A stretch of DNA of 64,000 nucleotides from CAG-390 sp045546615 (GTDB lineage Bacteria; Bacillota; Clostridia; Oscillospirales; CAG-272): positions 9,046 through 73,045 of the forward strand of contig JAZQDD010000028.1 of the NCBI GenBank assembly GCA_045546615.1, given 5' to 3'. Each line of letters begins with the position of its first letter. The stretch's first letter is position 1. Of the stretch, positions 41,969-50,079 are shown piece after piece. Position numbers and translations under genes: made by a program. A model generated the notes under the pieces. It was not told the DNA's origin and did not search any database. It saw nothing but the letters and a program-made list of their open reading frames with translations.

Positions 41969-42575
41969 TATCGACAACACCGCCCTGTTTAAAATCAGCT
42001 ACGGTCTTTACGCACTTACCACAAATGACTCCGCACGCGACAACGCAATGATACTCAACACCGCCGTTCAGCTTACAGACAATCCCCTGCAGCTCGCAAT
42101 TTGCATAAACAATAACAACTATTCGTGCGAGACCGTTCGCAAAACGGGCAAAATGAATCTCAACTGCCTTGACACACGCGCAACGTTCGATCTTTTCAAA
42201 AAATTCGGCTTTGTAAGCGGCAGAGACACCGACAAGCTTGCGGGCGAGAGCTTTACCCGCAGTGAAAACGGACTTGCCGTGATAAACGAATACTCCAACG
42301 CCTTTATATCGCTGACTGTCGAATCCTATCTCAATCTCGGCACGCACACCCTTTTCATCTGCCGTGTCAGCGAGGCGCAAAACCTCGGCGGCGAGGCATC
42401 TATGACGTATGAATACTACCACAAGAACGTAAAACCCAAGCCCGAAGCTAAACCCGCAGAGAAAAAACGCTACGTTTGCCGCATTTGCGGATACGTCCAC
42501 GAGGGCGAGGAGCTTCCCGCGGATTTCATCTGCCCTTGGTGCGGACACGGAGTGGCGGATTTTGAAGAAATGTAA
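41961..42575 (+). CDS. Flavin reductase-rubredoxin fusion (high-molecular-weight rubredoxin)
   Basis: A 204-residue electron-transfer protein. Residues 1-150 form an FMN-binding flavin-reductase-like domain (KISYGLYALTTNDS at the start), then a Lys/Pro linker (KPKPEAKPAEKK), then a short C-terminal rubredoxin with CRICG near 169 and CPWCG near 191. Such Hrb-type proteins feed electrons to flavodiiron oxidases or NO reductases and protect anaerobes from oxygen. No flavodiiron gene is adjacent. GAAAGG lies before the ATG, inside the end of the transporter gene. Confidence 0.9.
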   Translation: MANIDNTALFKISYGLYALTTNDSARDNAMILNTAVQLTDNPLQLAICINNNNYSCETVRKTGKMNLNCLDTRATFDLFKKFGFVSGRDTDKLAGESFTRSENGLAVINEYSNAFISLTVESYLNLGTHTLFICRVSEAQNLGGEASMTYEYYHKNVKPKPEAKPAEKKRYVCRICGYVHEGEELPADFICPWCGHGVADFEEM

Positions 42576-42597
42576 AACAGAACACACACCAAACTAT

Positions 42598-42630
42598 TGG
42601 GGGAGTCAAACTTGACTCCCCCATTATTTT
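42598..42630 (+). terminator. Terminator of the cca operon
   Basis: TGGGGGAGTCAA, loop AC, TTGACTCCCCCA, then a T-rich run. Confidence 0.85.
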
Positions 42631-42656
42631 TTACAAAGTTGCAGACGCGCTAAAAA

Positions 42657-42686
42657 CAAAAAACAGGCGCAGAGCGCCTGTTTTTT
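42657..42686 (-). terminator. Terminator after the first GLUG surface gene
   Basis: AAAACAGGCGC, loop AGA, GCGCCTGTTTT; the T tract lies on the minus-strand side as well. Confidence 0.7.
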
Positions 42687-42709
42687 ATATGTTAGCTAAT
42701 TATTGCTAA

Positions 42710-44182
42710 TTAGTCCTCTTTCTTGCGAGCGATTGCTACTGCGCCAGCGGCTGCAACAGCAACGATTGCGAGAGAGATGCTGGAACCGCATCCGCCCTCT
42801 GCAGGAGCTGCAGTGGTGTTAGCGGGAGCCTTAGTGGTCTCGGGAGCCTTGGTGGTCTCGGGAGCCTTAGTAGTAGTCTCATCAACAGTGGGAGCAGTGG
42901 TGGTCTCGCCGCCTTCAGCGGTGGTAACATCACCATCACCCTCAGCGGTGGTATCATCGCCATCCTCGGAAGGAACGGTAACCTCAGGAGCGGGAGCAGT
43001 CTTAGCGCCCTCTACGATAGCGTCGAAAGCAGCCTGGCAAGCAACCTGGTCAAGAGCAGTGAAGCCGGTAGCACCCTCTACGAGAGTAACAGCCTGCTCA
43101 CCGATAACGTTCATACCATGGAGGTAGGAGCAATCAGTAAGAGTTACGATACCGCCGTTAGCATATCCGTTGAAGGGATCAGCGGAGGAGTAAGCAGAAC
43201 CGTCAGCAGTAGCATCGTTGTCCATAACGCCCATTACTACGCAGTTGTTCATAGCGATTACTGCGCTGGAAGAGGAGAATCTGGGGCAGATACCTGCAGA
43301 ACCGTACTTGGTACCGGTCTTGTCACCGCCGGTGAGCTTCTCGCCGGTCTCGGTGTTGATGATGGGGTTCTGGTCGATAGTAGCATTGTTTGCGCAGTAG
43401 CTGAAAGTACCCTCTGCGCTGCCGTTAACCTGACCAACGATACCGCCGGCATCGTTCTGTGCAGAAACCTTACCGTTGTTAATGCAGTATCTGAAGTCAG
43501 CTACGAGACCTGCGTTAACGTTACCAACGATACCGCCGGCGTAGGAGTTGTTAGCGTAAACTTCACCATTGTTAGTAGCGTTTACGATGGTGAGGTAGCT
43601 CTTACCGGAAGCGTGACCGCAGTTACCTATGATACCGCCGGTCTGGTTTCTGGAGAACATGTTACCGTTGTTAACAACGTTGTACATGTAGATCCAGTTC
43701 TCGGAGTCAGCATAGCCGAGAATACCCGCGATGGGGGTCTGATCCTCGGGATGCTCGGTAACGTTTACGTTGTTGGTAACACCGGAGATCCAGATGGGCA
43801 TATCAGCGGTACTACCTGCAGCAAGGCTAACAACGGGGTTTACGTAGAATACTACGTCCTTGCCCTCAGCGTCCTTTGCCTGGTTAACGGTAAAGTCCTT
43901 GATGGTTGCGCCGCCACTGATCTCTACGAAGAGAGTGGTGGAAGCAGTAATGGTGTGGTTTCCGCCATCAAAGCTTCCATAGAAGCCCTCAACGGAAACG
44001 TCTGCGGTGGTGTCAGCAGTGAGCTTGTAGTTGCCTTCGCCGTAAGCTGCATTAGCCTTCTCAGCGAATTCTGCCCAAGATGCAACTTCTACAACGCCTT
44101 CAGCGGAAGAGAAAATGCTCATGGGAAGAGCCATTGCTGCGATCATTGCGATAGCAATGATGATGGAAAGTGTCTTTTTCAT
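42710..44182 (-). CDS. GLUG-repeat surface protein with TTKAPE stalk and GCGS C-terminal signal
   Basis: A 490-residue exported protein. Signal peptide residues 1-28 (MKKTLSIIIAIAMIAAMALP, then FSSAEG). The body is a predicted beta-helix with repeated GGIIGN/GGIVGN units (GLUG type). Examples are TGGIIGNCG, AGGIVGNVN and AGGIVGQVN, each strand rich in Asn, Gly and Ala. Residues about 395-460 form a Thr/Glu/Pro stalk with APETTK repeats. The last 30 residues read GGCGS, hydrophobic helix, ARKKED. The start at 44182 is set by the signal peptide and an AAGG site. It is a tandem paralogue of 44460-46010; role unknown, perhaps adhesion. Confidence 0.75.
   Translation of the reverse strand: MKKTLSIIIAIAMIAAMALPMSIFSSAEGVVEVASWAEFAEKANAAYGEGNYKLTADTTADVSVEGFYGSFDGGNHTITASTTLFVEISGGATIKDFTVNQAKDAEGKDVVFYVNPVVSLAAGSTADMPIWISGVTNNVNVTEHPEDQTPIAGILGYADSENWIYMYNVVNNGNMFSRNQTGGIIGNCGHASGKSYLTIVNATNNGEVYANNSYAGGIVGNVNAGLVADFRYCINNGKVSAQNDAGGIVGQVNGSAEGTFSYCANNATIDQNPIINTETGEKLTGGDKTGTKYGSAGICPRFSSSSAVIAMNNCVVMGVMDNDATADGSAYSSADPFNGYANGGIVTLTDCSYLHGMNVIGEQAVTLVEGATGFTALDQVACQAAFDAIVEGAKTAPAPEVTVPSEDGDDTTAEGDGDVTTAEGGETTTAPTVDETTTKAPETTKAPETTKAPANTTAAPAEGGCGSSISLAIVAVAAAGAVAIARKKED
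42835..42870 (-). repeat. 18-bp tandem repeat (2 copies) encoding the stalk
   Basis: Two copies of a GGTCTCGGGAGCCTTRGT unit encode APETTK hexapeptides. The same unit recurs at 44585-44638. Confidence 0.75.
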
Positions 44183-44345
44183 TTCTTTTTTTCCTTTCAA
44201 AGGTTTTATGGGTATATGTATTTTAGCACTATTTTGGGCATTTGTCAATACAAAAAACAAAAACTAATCTTCATATTTATATGTTTTTATAGAATTTTTT
44301 TCAAAAAAACACAGTTCCTTAACAAAAAACACAAAAGAAAACAGC

Positions 44346-44389
44346 GAGGGTGAGTGCCAAATGCATTTTGCATTCGTCTCACCCCCGCC
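44346..44389. repeat. Dispersed 44-bp palindromic element, copy A
   Basis: GGGTGAG ends pair with CTCACCC and the core is AAATGCA-TTT-TGCAT. A close copy lies at 57186-57229 beside unrelated genes, so this is a dispersed repeat of REP or MITE type. It occupies the gap between the two GLUG genes. Confidence 0.65.
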
Positions 44390-44459
44390 TTGCGGTGGGC
44401 TATGTATTCTTAACTAAATTTATACCCGACCGTCCGTTTTATCGGTTTAACTATTGTGA

Positions 44460-46010
44460 TCAGTCCTCTTTCTTGCGAGCGATCGCTACTGCGCCTGCGG
44501 CGAAGGTAGCAACGATTGCAAGAGAGATGCTGGAACCGCATCCGCTGTCCTTGGGAGCAGCGGTAGTGTTAGCAGGAGCTTTAGTGGTCTCGGGAGCCTT
44601 AGTGGTCTCGGGAGCCTTGGTGGTCTCAGGAGCCTTGGTGGTCACATCTGCGGTGGGAGCAGTGGTGGTCTCGCCGCCTTCAGCGGTGGTAACGTCAGCA
44701 GAAGGAGCTGTAGTTACGTCTGCAGAAGGAGCAGTAGTTACATGAGCAGTAGTTAAGTCCGCAGAGGGAGCGGTGGTCTCAACGAAAGGATCAGCCTTTG
44801 CATTTTCCTTAGCGGCAAGCATAGTGTCGATCTTGGCGTCGATAGCAACCTTATCGGCAGTGGTGAAGCCCTTGTTGGTGGTAGCGGCGATAGCCTGCTC
44901 ACCGTAAACTTCCATACCGTGGAGGTATACGGAATCGGTAACGGTTACAAGACCGCCGTTAGCGTATCCGTTGAAGGGGTCGGTGGAAGCCTTTTCAGAG
45001 CCGTCAGCCGTCTTGTCACCAACGAGAGTAGCAGCTACTACGCAGTTGGAGATGGTGATGGTAGCGGTGGCAGCATTGCTTCTTGCGATGATACCGGAAG
45101 CGCCGTACTTGGTGCTGGTCTTATCAGAGCCTGCGAGCTTAGTGCCCTCGGAGTCGATTACGGGGTTGTTGGTAACAGTGCACTTTGCAACGCTGTTGGT
45201 GATGGTAATATTCGCATTAGCGTTAACGTTACCGATGATACCGCCGGCATCGTTCTCGGCAGTTACGTTACCGAAGTTGAAGCAGTAGTCAAGAGTACCC
45301 TCAAGGCTGCCGTTAACGTTACCGATGATACCGCCGCCGTAGTTCTTGGTACCGTATACTTCGCCGTAGTTTACAAGGTTAGCGGCGTGAATGTAAAGAG
45401 TGTTAGCATCGCTGTCGTGGCAAGCGTTACCGATGATACCGCCGGCCTGGTCGTCGCAACGAATGTTACCGTAGTTGGTAAGCTTGTTAAGTACGAGATA
45501 GTTATCAGAAGTGGTTCTGCCGATGATACCTGCGATGGGGTCCTGATTGAAGGACGAGGTCTCGTAGGTGTCAACGTAGTTGGTTACGTTCTCAACGGTG
45601 ATGGGAAGGTCCTCGGTGCTTCCGGAAGCGAGGTCGATAACGGGGCTTCTGAGCATCTTGAACTCGGTGGGGTTACCCTCGTCGTCAGTAGCGACTGCGT
45701 TGGGGTCCTGCTTTGTGGTGAAGTTCTTGATTACCGCACCTGCACCAACGTCCATGAACATGGTGGAAGAAAGGTAAACGGTGTGACCGTTGCCGTCAAA
45801 GCTTCCGAAGAAGCCCTCTACTGCGGTGTCACAGTAAACGTCAGCGGTGAGCTTGTAGTGACCGTCGCCAAAGCTGTCAGCAACAAGGAGAACGAAATCC
45901 ATCCAATCGCTGACCTCAACAACTTCTGCTGCGGATGAGAAAATGCCCATGGGAACGAGCATAGCGGCGATCATCGCGATAGCAATGATCATAGAAAGTG
46001 TCTTTTTCAT
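44460..46010 (-). CDS. GLUG-repeat surface protein, tandem paralogue, with GCGS C-terminal signal
   Basis: A 516-residue exported protein with the same plan as 42710-44182. The signal peptide MKKTLSMIIAIAMIAAMLVP is followed by a beta-helix of GGIIGN units (AGGIIGNAC, GGGIIGNVN, AGGIIGNVN). A long Thr-rich stalk follows (TTAPSADVTTAPSADV, then three APETTK). The last 30 residues are SGCGS, hydrophobic helix, ARKKED. N- and C-terminal coding ends are nearly identical to the neighbour at DNA level while the middle differs. The start at 46010 is set by the signal peptide; the longer frame has no ribosome site. Role unknown. Confidence 0.75.
   Translation of the reverse strand: MKKTLSMIIAIAMIAAMLVPMGIFSSAAEVVEVSDWMDFVLLVADSFGDGHYKLTADVYCDTAVEGFFGSFDGNGHTVYLSSTMFMDVGAGAVIKNFTTKQDPNAVATDDEGNPTEFKMLRSPVIDLASGSTEDLPITVENVTNYVDTYETSSFNQDPIAGIIGRTTSDNYLVLNKLTNYGNIRCDDQAGGIIGNACHDSDANTLYIHAANLVNYGEVYGTKNYGGGIIGNVNGSLEGTLDYCFNFGNVTAENDAGGIIGNVNANANITITNSVAKCTVTNNPVIDSEGTKLAGSDKTSTKYGASGIIARSNAATATITISNCVVAATLVGDKTADGSEKASTDPFNGYANGGLVTVTDSVYLHGMEVYGEQAIAATTNKGFTTADKVAIDAKIDTMLAAKENAKADPFVETTAPSADLTTAHVTTAPSADVTTAPSADVTTAEGGETTTAPTADVTTKAPETTKAPETTKAPETTKAPANTTAAPKDSGCGSSISLAIVATFAAGAVAIARKKED
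44585..44638 (-). repeat. 18-bp tandem repeat (3 copies) encoding the stalk
   Basis: Three consecutive near-identical 18-base units encode APETTK repeats; copy number could vary by slippage. Confidence 0.75.
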
Positions 46011-46141
46011 TTCATAAATTCCTTTCAAAAATTTTTTTGCGAAATTTTGGGACATATTTATTTTACCATTCTTTTTATATTTTGTCAAGCAAAAAATAAA
46101 AAACGCACGGCGATCCCCCCCTCGCCTGCCATGCATTGGTG

Positions 46142-46180
46142 AAAACCGCCGCCGAAGCGTAGCTCCGACGTCGGTTTTTC
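46142..46180 (-). terminator. Terminator after the FtsK/SpoIIIE gene
   Basis: Stem AAACCG-CG-CGAAGC against GCTCCG-CG-CGGTTT with a few mismatches, T tract alongside. Confidence 0.5.
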
Positions 46181-46196
46181 TTCCTATATTAATATA

Positions 46197-48947
46197 TTAA
46201 CCAAAATTCCCCGTCACTCTCGGGTCTTGCGCCATCTCCATCTCCATAAGCTGTTGCTTGGTGATGAGAACGTTTCGGGGCTTTGTACCGTTCGCGGCGG
46301 AAACAAATCCGAGCGCTTCCATGCGGTCGATGATCTTACCCGCCCTGCCAAAGCCAACGGAGAGCTTTCTTTGCAGGAAGGACGTAGCCACCGTGCCGTT
46401 ATCCACGGCTATGCGCAACGCCTGCGTAAAGAGGGGATCGGCGTCGCGAATGGCGATCTCGCCGGACTCAAGCTCGCCGCCGCTCTTTTTATCGGACGCG
46501 GCAAGGCGCTCCGTCTCGCGCTCGATCTCGGACATGAATTCGCTATCATACTCGACCTTGCAGGAATTTGCCTTGATAAATTCGGTAACCGCCTCGACCT
46601 CGTCATCGGCAACGAACGCGCCCTGCACGCGCATCGGCTTTGTCGCGCCAATGGGAGCGTAGAGCATATCACCCTTACCTATGAGCTTTTCCGCGCCACC
46701 CATATCCATAATTACGCGCGAGTCGGTCTGCGACGCGACGGCAAAGGATATACGCGAGGGGACGTTCGCCTTGATAAGTCCCGTAATAACGTCAACCGAC
46801 GGTCTTTGCGTACCTATAATTATATGGATACCCGCCGCGCGCGCCTTTTGCGCCAGACGGATGATGGACATTTCGACCTCGTTGTGAGCAGTCATCATAA
46901 GATCGGCAAGCTCGTCGATGAAGATAACGAGCTTGGGCAGGGGGACGAAATCGGGATCGTCCGACGCCATTACGCGGTTATACGCATCGATATCTCGCAC
47001 GCCTACTTCCTCAAGAAGCTCGTAGCGGTGCTCCATCTCGTTGACGGCGGCATTCAGCGTACCTGCCGCCTTTTTCATGTCCGTAACGACGGGGACTTTG
47101 AGATGCGGGAGCTTGTTGTACATACCCATTTCTATCTTTTTCGGGTCTATCATGATAAACTGTACCTCGTCGGGACGCGCCTTGTACAGAAGCGAGAGGA
47201 TGATGCAGTTCATGCAGACCGATTTACCCGATCCCGTCGTACCCGCGATAAGCAGGTGGGGCATTTTGGCAATATCGAAAAATATCATATTTCCGCCTAC
47301 GTCCTTGCCAAGGCACGCGGACAGGCGCGAGGGCATATTGCGGAACTTTTCGGACTCGATAAGCTCGCGGATAAACACCGTTGCGCGGCATTTGTTCGGC
47401 ACTTCCACGCCGACGGCGCTCTTGTTCGGAATGGGCGCTTCAATACGCACGGCAGTAGCAAGCTCGAGCGCTATATCGTCCGAGAGATTTGCAATAGAGC
47501 GCACTCTCGTACCCGATTCGGGATACAGCTCGTATCGCGTGATCGTAGGTCCGCGCGAATACTCTATCTTGTTTATCTTTACGTTGAAGGACGCGAGCTT
47601 GTTCATCAATTTCTGCGCGTTGGTGCGTAGCTCGGCGGCAACGTCCTCCTTTGACGGATTTTCCACCTCGTGAAGCAGATCGATGCTCGGGTAAATGTAT
47701 GCGGCAAGCTGTTCCGTGCGCGACTTTCGCATCGCAGAGGGGTCTACCACGTCGGGCGCAACGTCAAGTGCGGCGCTGTCGCCGTCGGTTATCTGCGTAA
47801 GCGTAAACTCCGGCTCTCGCTTCTCCTCTGCGGGTGCTTGCGGTACGGGTGCTTGCGGTGCGGGAAGCGGTGTTACGATGGGGGGTGCTTCCGCCGCGGG
47901 AGCGGCTCCCTCGCCAAATATATCGTCAAGCACGCTGTACGTGTCCTCCATGCTCCTTGCGTCCTGCGCCGCACGCACGGGAGCGGGAGCGATGGGTGTC
48001 GGCGCGGCAGGCTCGGGGACGATCTCGCTCACGGGCGGCTCTGCCGGCGCGGCGGGCATGGGGATCGGCTCGGGCGTTTTTTCTACGCTTCCGCGCACTT
48101 CGTCAGATGCAAAATCATATTCTTCAAGCTCGTCCATATCGTCATTCATATCGACGGGTGCGGCTTTTTTATTCTTCCGCTGGCTTTTTCTGTATTCTTC
48201 CTCGCGCTCACGTTCTGTCTCCTCTCGTTCAGCGAGAGTAGCGGCGCGTTTTTCTCTCGCGAGCATAAATCTATATTTAATAGCGGTCCACACGTATCTC
48301 GGCGTGACTCCGACAAGGAACATAACCCCCACTGCGATAGTGGCGATAAGGACTATCAGCGAGCCGACAAAGCCGATAAGACAGCGGAAAAGTCCGCCGA
48401 AAAATCCGCCGAGGAAGCCTCCGCCGACAAGCTCAAGTCCGTAGCTCCAGTTGCTTACCGCACTTCCCGTGCCGAAAATGGACGCGCCCCAATCACCCCA
48501 AGTGTAGGTGGTCTCGTTAATGGCGGGAATGGTGCAAACGTGGACGAGCGCGGCGATAAAGAAAAGCATTATCGCGGAAAGCGTGACCTTCCATACAACC
48601 ATATTCATATCAACGTATTTACGCCAGAATACAGCCAGATTTATAAGAAATACGGGGATGAGAAACGCGGGCCAGCCAAAGAAACCGCAAAGCAGATTGC
48701 GCAAAAGTCCGCCTATCACGCCCATTGCTCCGTCGATCCTCGCCAAAAGATAGCACGCGGTCAAAAATATCGCGGAAACTATTAATATATAAGGAATGAA
48801 CTGATGCACGAATCCCGAGGATTCGGGGACGGCTTCTATCTTCTCCTTCTTTTTGGACACAGTATTCTTCTTCTCTACACCGCTATCCTTCTTTTTGGTA
48901 ACAGCGCGGCTGTTTGCGGCGGTAGTTCTTTTTTTATTTTCAGCCAA
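46197..48947 (-). CDS. DNA translocase FtsK/SpoIIIE
   Basis: A 916-residue septal DNA pump. A basic N-terminus is followed by four membrane helices (about residues 48-210), an acidic Pro/Ala-rich linker (about 260-400), and the motor. The motor has an FtsK alpha domain from about 435, Walker A GTTGSGKS at 569-576, DPKK at 601 and Walker B VIFIDELADLM near 680. The C-terminal gamma winged helix (from about 845, FLQRKLSVGFGRAGKIIDRM) reads KOPS/SRS sequences. It moves chromosomes across the division or sporulation septum; FtsK versus SpoIIIE cannot be separated here. It has its own promoter and terminator. Confidence 0.95.
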   Translation of the reverse strand: MAENKKRTTAANSRAVTKKKDSGVEKKNTVSKKKEKIEAVPESSGFVHQFIPYILIVSAIFLTACYLLARIDGAMGVIGGLLRNLLCGFFGWPAFLIPVFLINLAVFWRKYVDMNMVVWKVTLSAIMLFFIAALVHVCTIPAINETTYTWGDWGASIFGTGSAVSNWSYGLELVGGGFLGGFFGGLFRCLIGFVGSLIVLIATIAVGVMFLVGVTPRYVWTAIKYRFMLAREKRAATLAEREETEREREEEYRKSQRKNKKAAPVDMNDDMDELEEYDFASDEVRGSVEKTPEPIPMPAAPAEPPVSEIVPEPAAPTPIAPAPVRAAQDARSMEDTYSVLDDIFGEGAAPAAEAPPIVTPLPAPQAPVPQAPAEEKREPEFTLTQITDGDSAALDVAPDVVDPSAMRKSRTEQLAAYIYPSIDLLHEVENPSKEDVAAELRTNAQKLMNKLASFNVKINKIEYSRGPTITRYELYPESGTRVRSIANLSDDIALELATAVRIEAPIPNKSAVGVEVPNKCRATVFIRELIESEKFRNMPSRLSACLGKDVGGNMIFFDIAKMPHLLIAGTTGSGKSVCMNCIILSLLYKARPDEVQFIMIDPKKIEMGMYNKLPHLKVPVVTDMKKAAGTLNAAVNEMEHRYELLEEVGVRDIDAYNRVMASDDPDFVPLPKLVIFIDELADLMMTAHNEVEMSIIRLAQKARAAGIHIIIGTQRPSVDVITGLIKANVPSRISFAVASQTDSRVIMDMGGAEKLIGKGDMLYAPIGATKPMRVQGAFVADDEVEAVTEFIKANSCKVEYDSEFMSEIERETERLAASDKKSGGELESGEIAIRDADPLFTQALRIAVDNGTVATSFLQRKLSVGFGRAGKIIDRMEALGFVSAANGTKPRNVLITKQQLMEMEMAQDPRVTGNFG

Positions 48948-49039
48948 TTTATTATCCTTTCCCGATGTATCGTCTTAGCTTTGGAATGACATACTAAAAC
49001 AGCAAGATGTCGACATCGTAAAAATCTATAATTAAAATT

Positions 49040-49068
49040 ATTATATCATATATTCCCAAAAAATACAA
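49040..49068 (-). promoter_or_regulatory. Promoter for the FtsK/SpoIIIE gene
   Basis: On the minus strand TTGTAT (49068-49063) and TATAAT (49045-49040), spacer 17. Confidence 0.55.
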
Positions 49069-49116
49069 CACTTAACGAAAAAACAGGCACAAGGGAATTT
49101 TCAAGAGGTTTATCAC

Positions 49117-49497
49117 ATGAAACGTCACAGCTCGATAGCAAAAGATGCGGCAGCCCTTATCCTTGGGGCGGCGGCAGGATTTATAAACGGTCTTTTGGGC
49201 GCGGGGGGCGGAATACTGCTGGTCCGCGCGGCAAAATATCTTTTTCCCGACAGCTCCTCACAGCCCCGCGACGTTTTTGCATCCGCGCTTGCGGTAATGC
49301 TGCCCATATCCGCCGCGTCGGTCGCACTTTACAGCCTGCGCGGAAACGCCATACCGCTTGAGCTTCCGCGCTTCGCTCTCCCCGCCGTCCTCGGCGGCAC
49401 GGGAGGAGCGATGCTCCTTTCGGTCATCGAGCCGCGCCTGCTAAAGCTGATATTCTCCGCGCTTACGGTGTGGTCGGGAATCATGATGCTGCGATAA
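49117..49497 (+). CDS. TSUP (TauE/SafE) transporter, first half-protein
   Basis: A 126-residue membrane protein equal to one half of a TauE/SafE-family anion transporter. It has the family start GAAAGFINGLLGAGGGILLV near residue 18, a second helix ASALAVMLPISAASVALYS near 62, and ends in ALTVWSGIMMLR. Full-length members are about 250 residues with two such halves. The partner half is encoded at 49519-49911, 21 bases downstream with its own ribosome site, so the transporter is probably a heterodimer. Likely substrates are sulfite, organosulfonates or other small anions. Confidence 0.8.
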   Translation: MKRHSSIAKDAAALILGAAAGFINGLLGAGGGILLVRAAKYLFPDSSSQPRDVFASALAVMLPISAASVALYSLRGNAIPLELPRFALPAVLGGTGGAMLLSVIEPRLLKLIFSALTVWSGIMMLR

Positions 49498-49518
49498 AGC
49501 GGCAGAAAGGTAGCGAAA

Positions 49519-49911
49519 ATGATTGATTTTTTCGTAGCTCTCGGGGTAGCTCTGCTGTCGGGGCTGGGCGTGGGAAGCGGCGGTCTGCTCGTAGTGTGGC
49601 TGACGCTCCGCCGCGGACTCGGTCAGGTCGCGGCGCAGGGGATAAATCTCTTTTTCTTTCTCTTTTCGTCGGGCGCGTCAACTGCTGTAAACTGCTTTCG
49701 CCGCCGCATCGCGTGGCGGCAGGTCATCCTGCTCAGCATCGGGGGCGTTGCGGGGGCGGCGGCAGGATATGCGGTGCTGAATCTGCTTGATCCGTCGCTG
49801 TTAAAAAAGCTCTTCGGCGTGATGCTTCTGCTCACGGGCGCGCCCGCCCTGTTGCGCTCTCTATCGCATCTGAAAAAAGAAAAAACGGAACGCCGAACGA
49901 GCGATCCGTAA
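49519..49911 (+). CDS. TSUP (TauE/SafE) transporter, second half-protein
   Basis: A 130-residue partner of 49117-49497. The repeat signature appears again as LLSGLGVGSGGLLVVWLTL near residue 10, then QGINLFFFLFSSGASTAVN near 40 and GVAGAAAGYAVLNLL near 75. AGAAAGG lies before the ATG, and the first gene has a proper stop. This argues for a true two-gene arrangement and not a sequencing frameshift. The tail LKKEKTERRTSDP is basic and cytoplasmic. Confidence 0.8.
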   Translation: MIDFFVALGVALLSGLGVGSGGLLVVWLTLRRGLGQVAAQGINLFFFLFSSGASTAVNCFRRRIAWRQVILLSIGGVAGAAAGYAVLNLLDPSLLKKLFGVMLLLTGAPALLRSLSHLKKEKTERRTSDP

Positions 49912-50044
49912 CACGAATATTTTTACACCACACCATTTATCATTATATCACAAATAAAAACAAATGTAAAGAGAAATTTGGTGTCTTTCACCAAATTCTC
50001 TCTTTTCAATAAAAAAATATTGTAAACTTTGTATAAGTTGTGTA

Positions 50045-50073
50045 TTGCAAATGCCGAAAATATGTGCTATAAT
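50045..50073 (+). promoter_or_regulatory. Promoter of the structured RNA
   Basis: TTGCAA (50045-50050) and TATAAT (50068-50073), spacer 17. Transcription should start near 50080, with no protein gene behind it. Confidence 0.65.
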
Positions 50074-50079
50074 ATAGAC

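Noticed and set aside
44585..44638. Short regular repeats resembling a CRISPR array
   Set aside because: Units are contiguous 18-mers without spacers and encode an in-frame APETTK stalk.
43118..45938. Plus-strand ORFs opposite the GLUG surface genes
   Set aside because: Repetitive Gly/Asn/Val codons leave the other strand open; the signal peptide and GCGS tail fix the true strand.
49117..49911. A single TSUP gene broken by a frameshift
   Set aside because: Each half has its own start codon, ribosome site and stop, and there is a 21-base gap.
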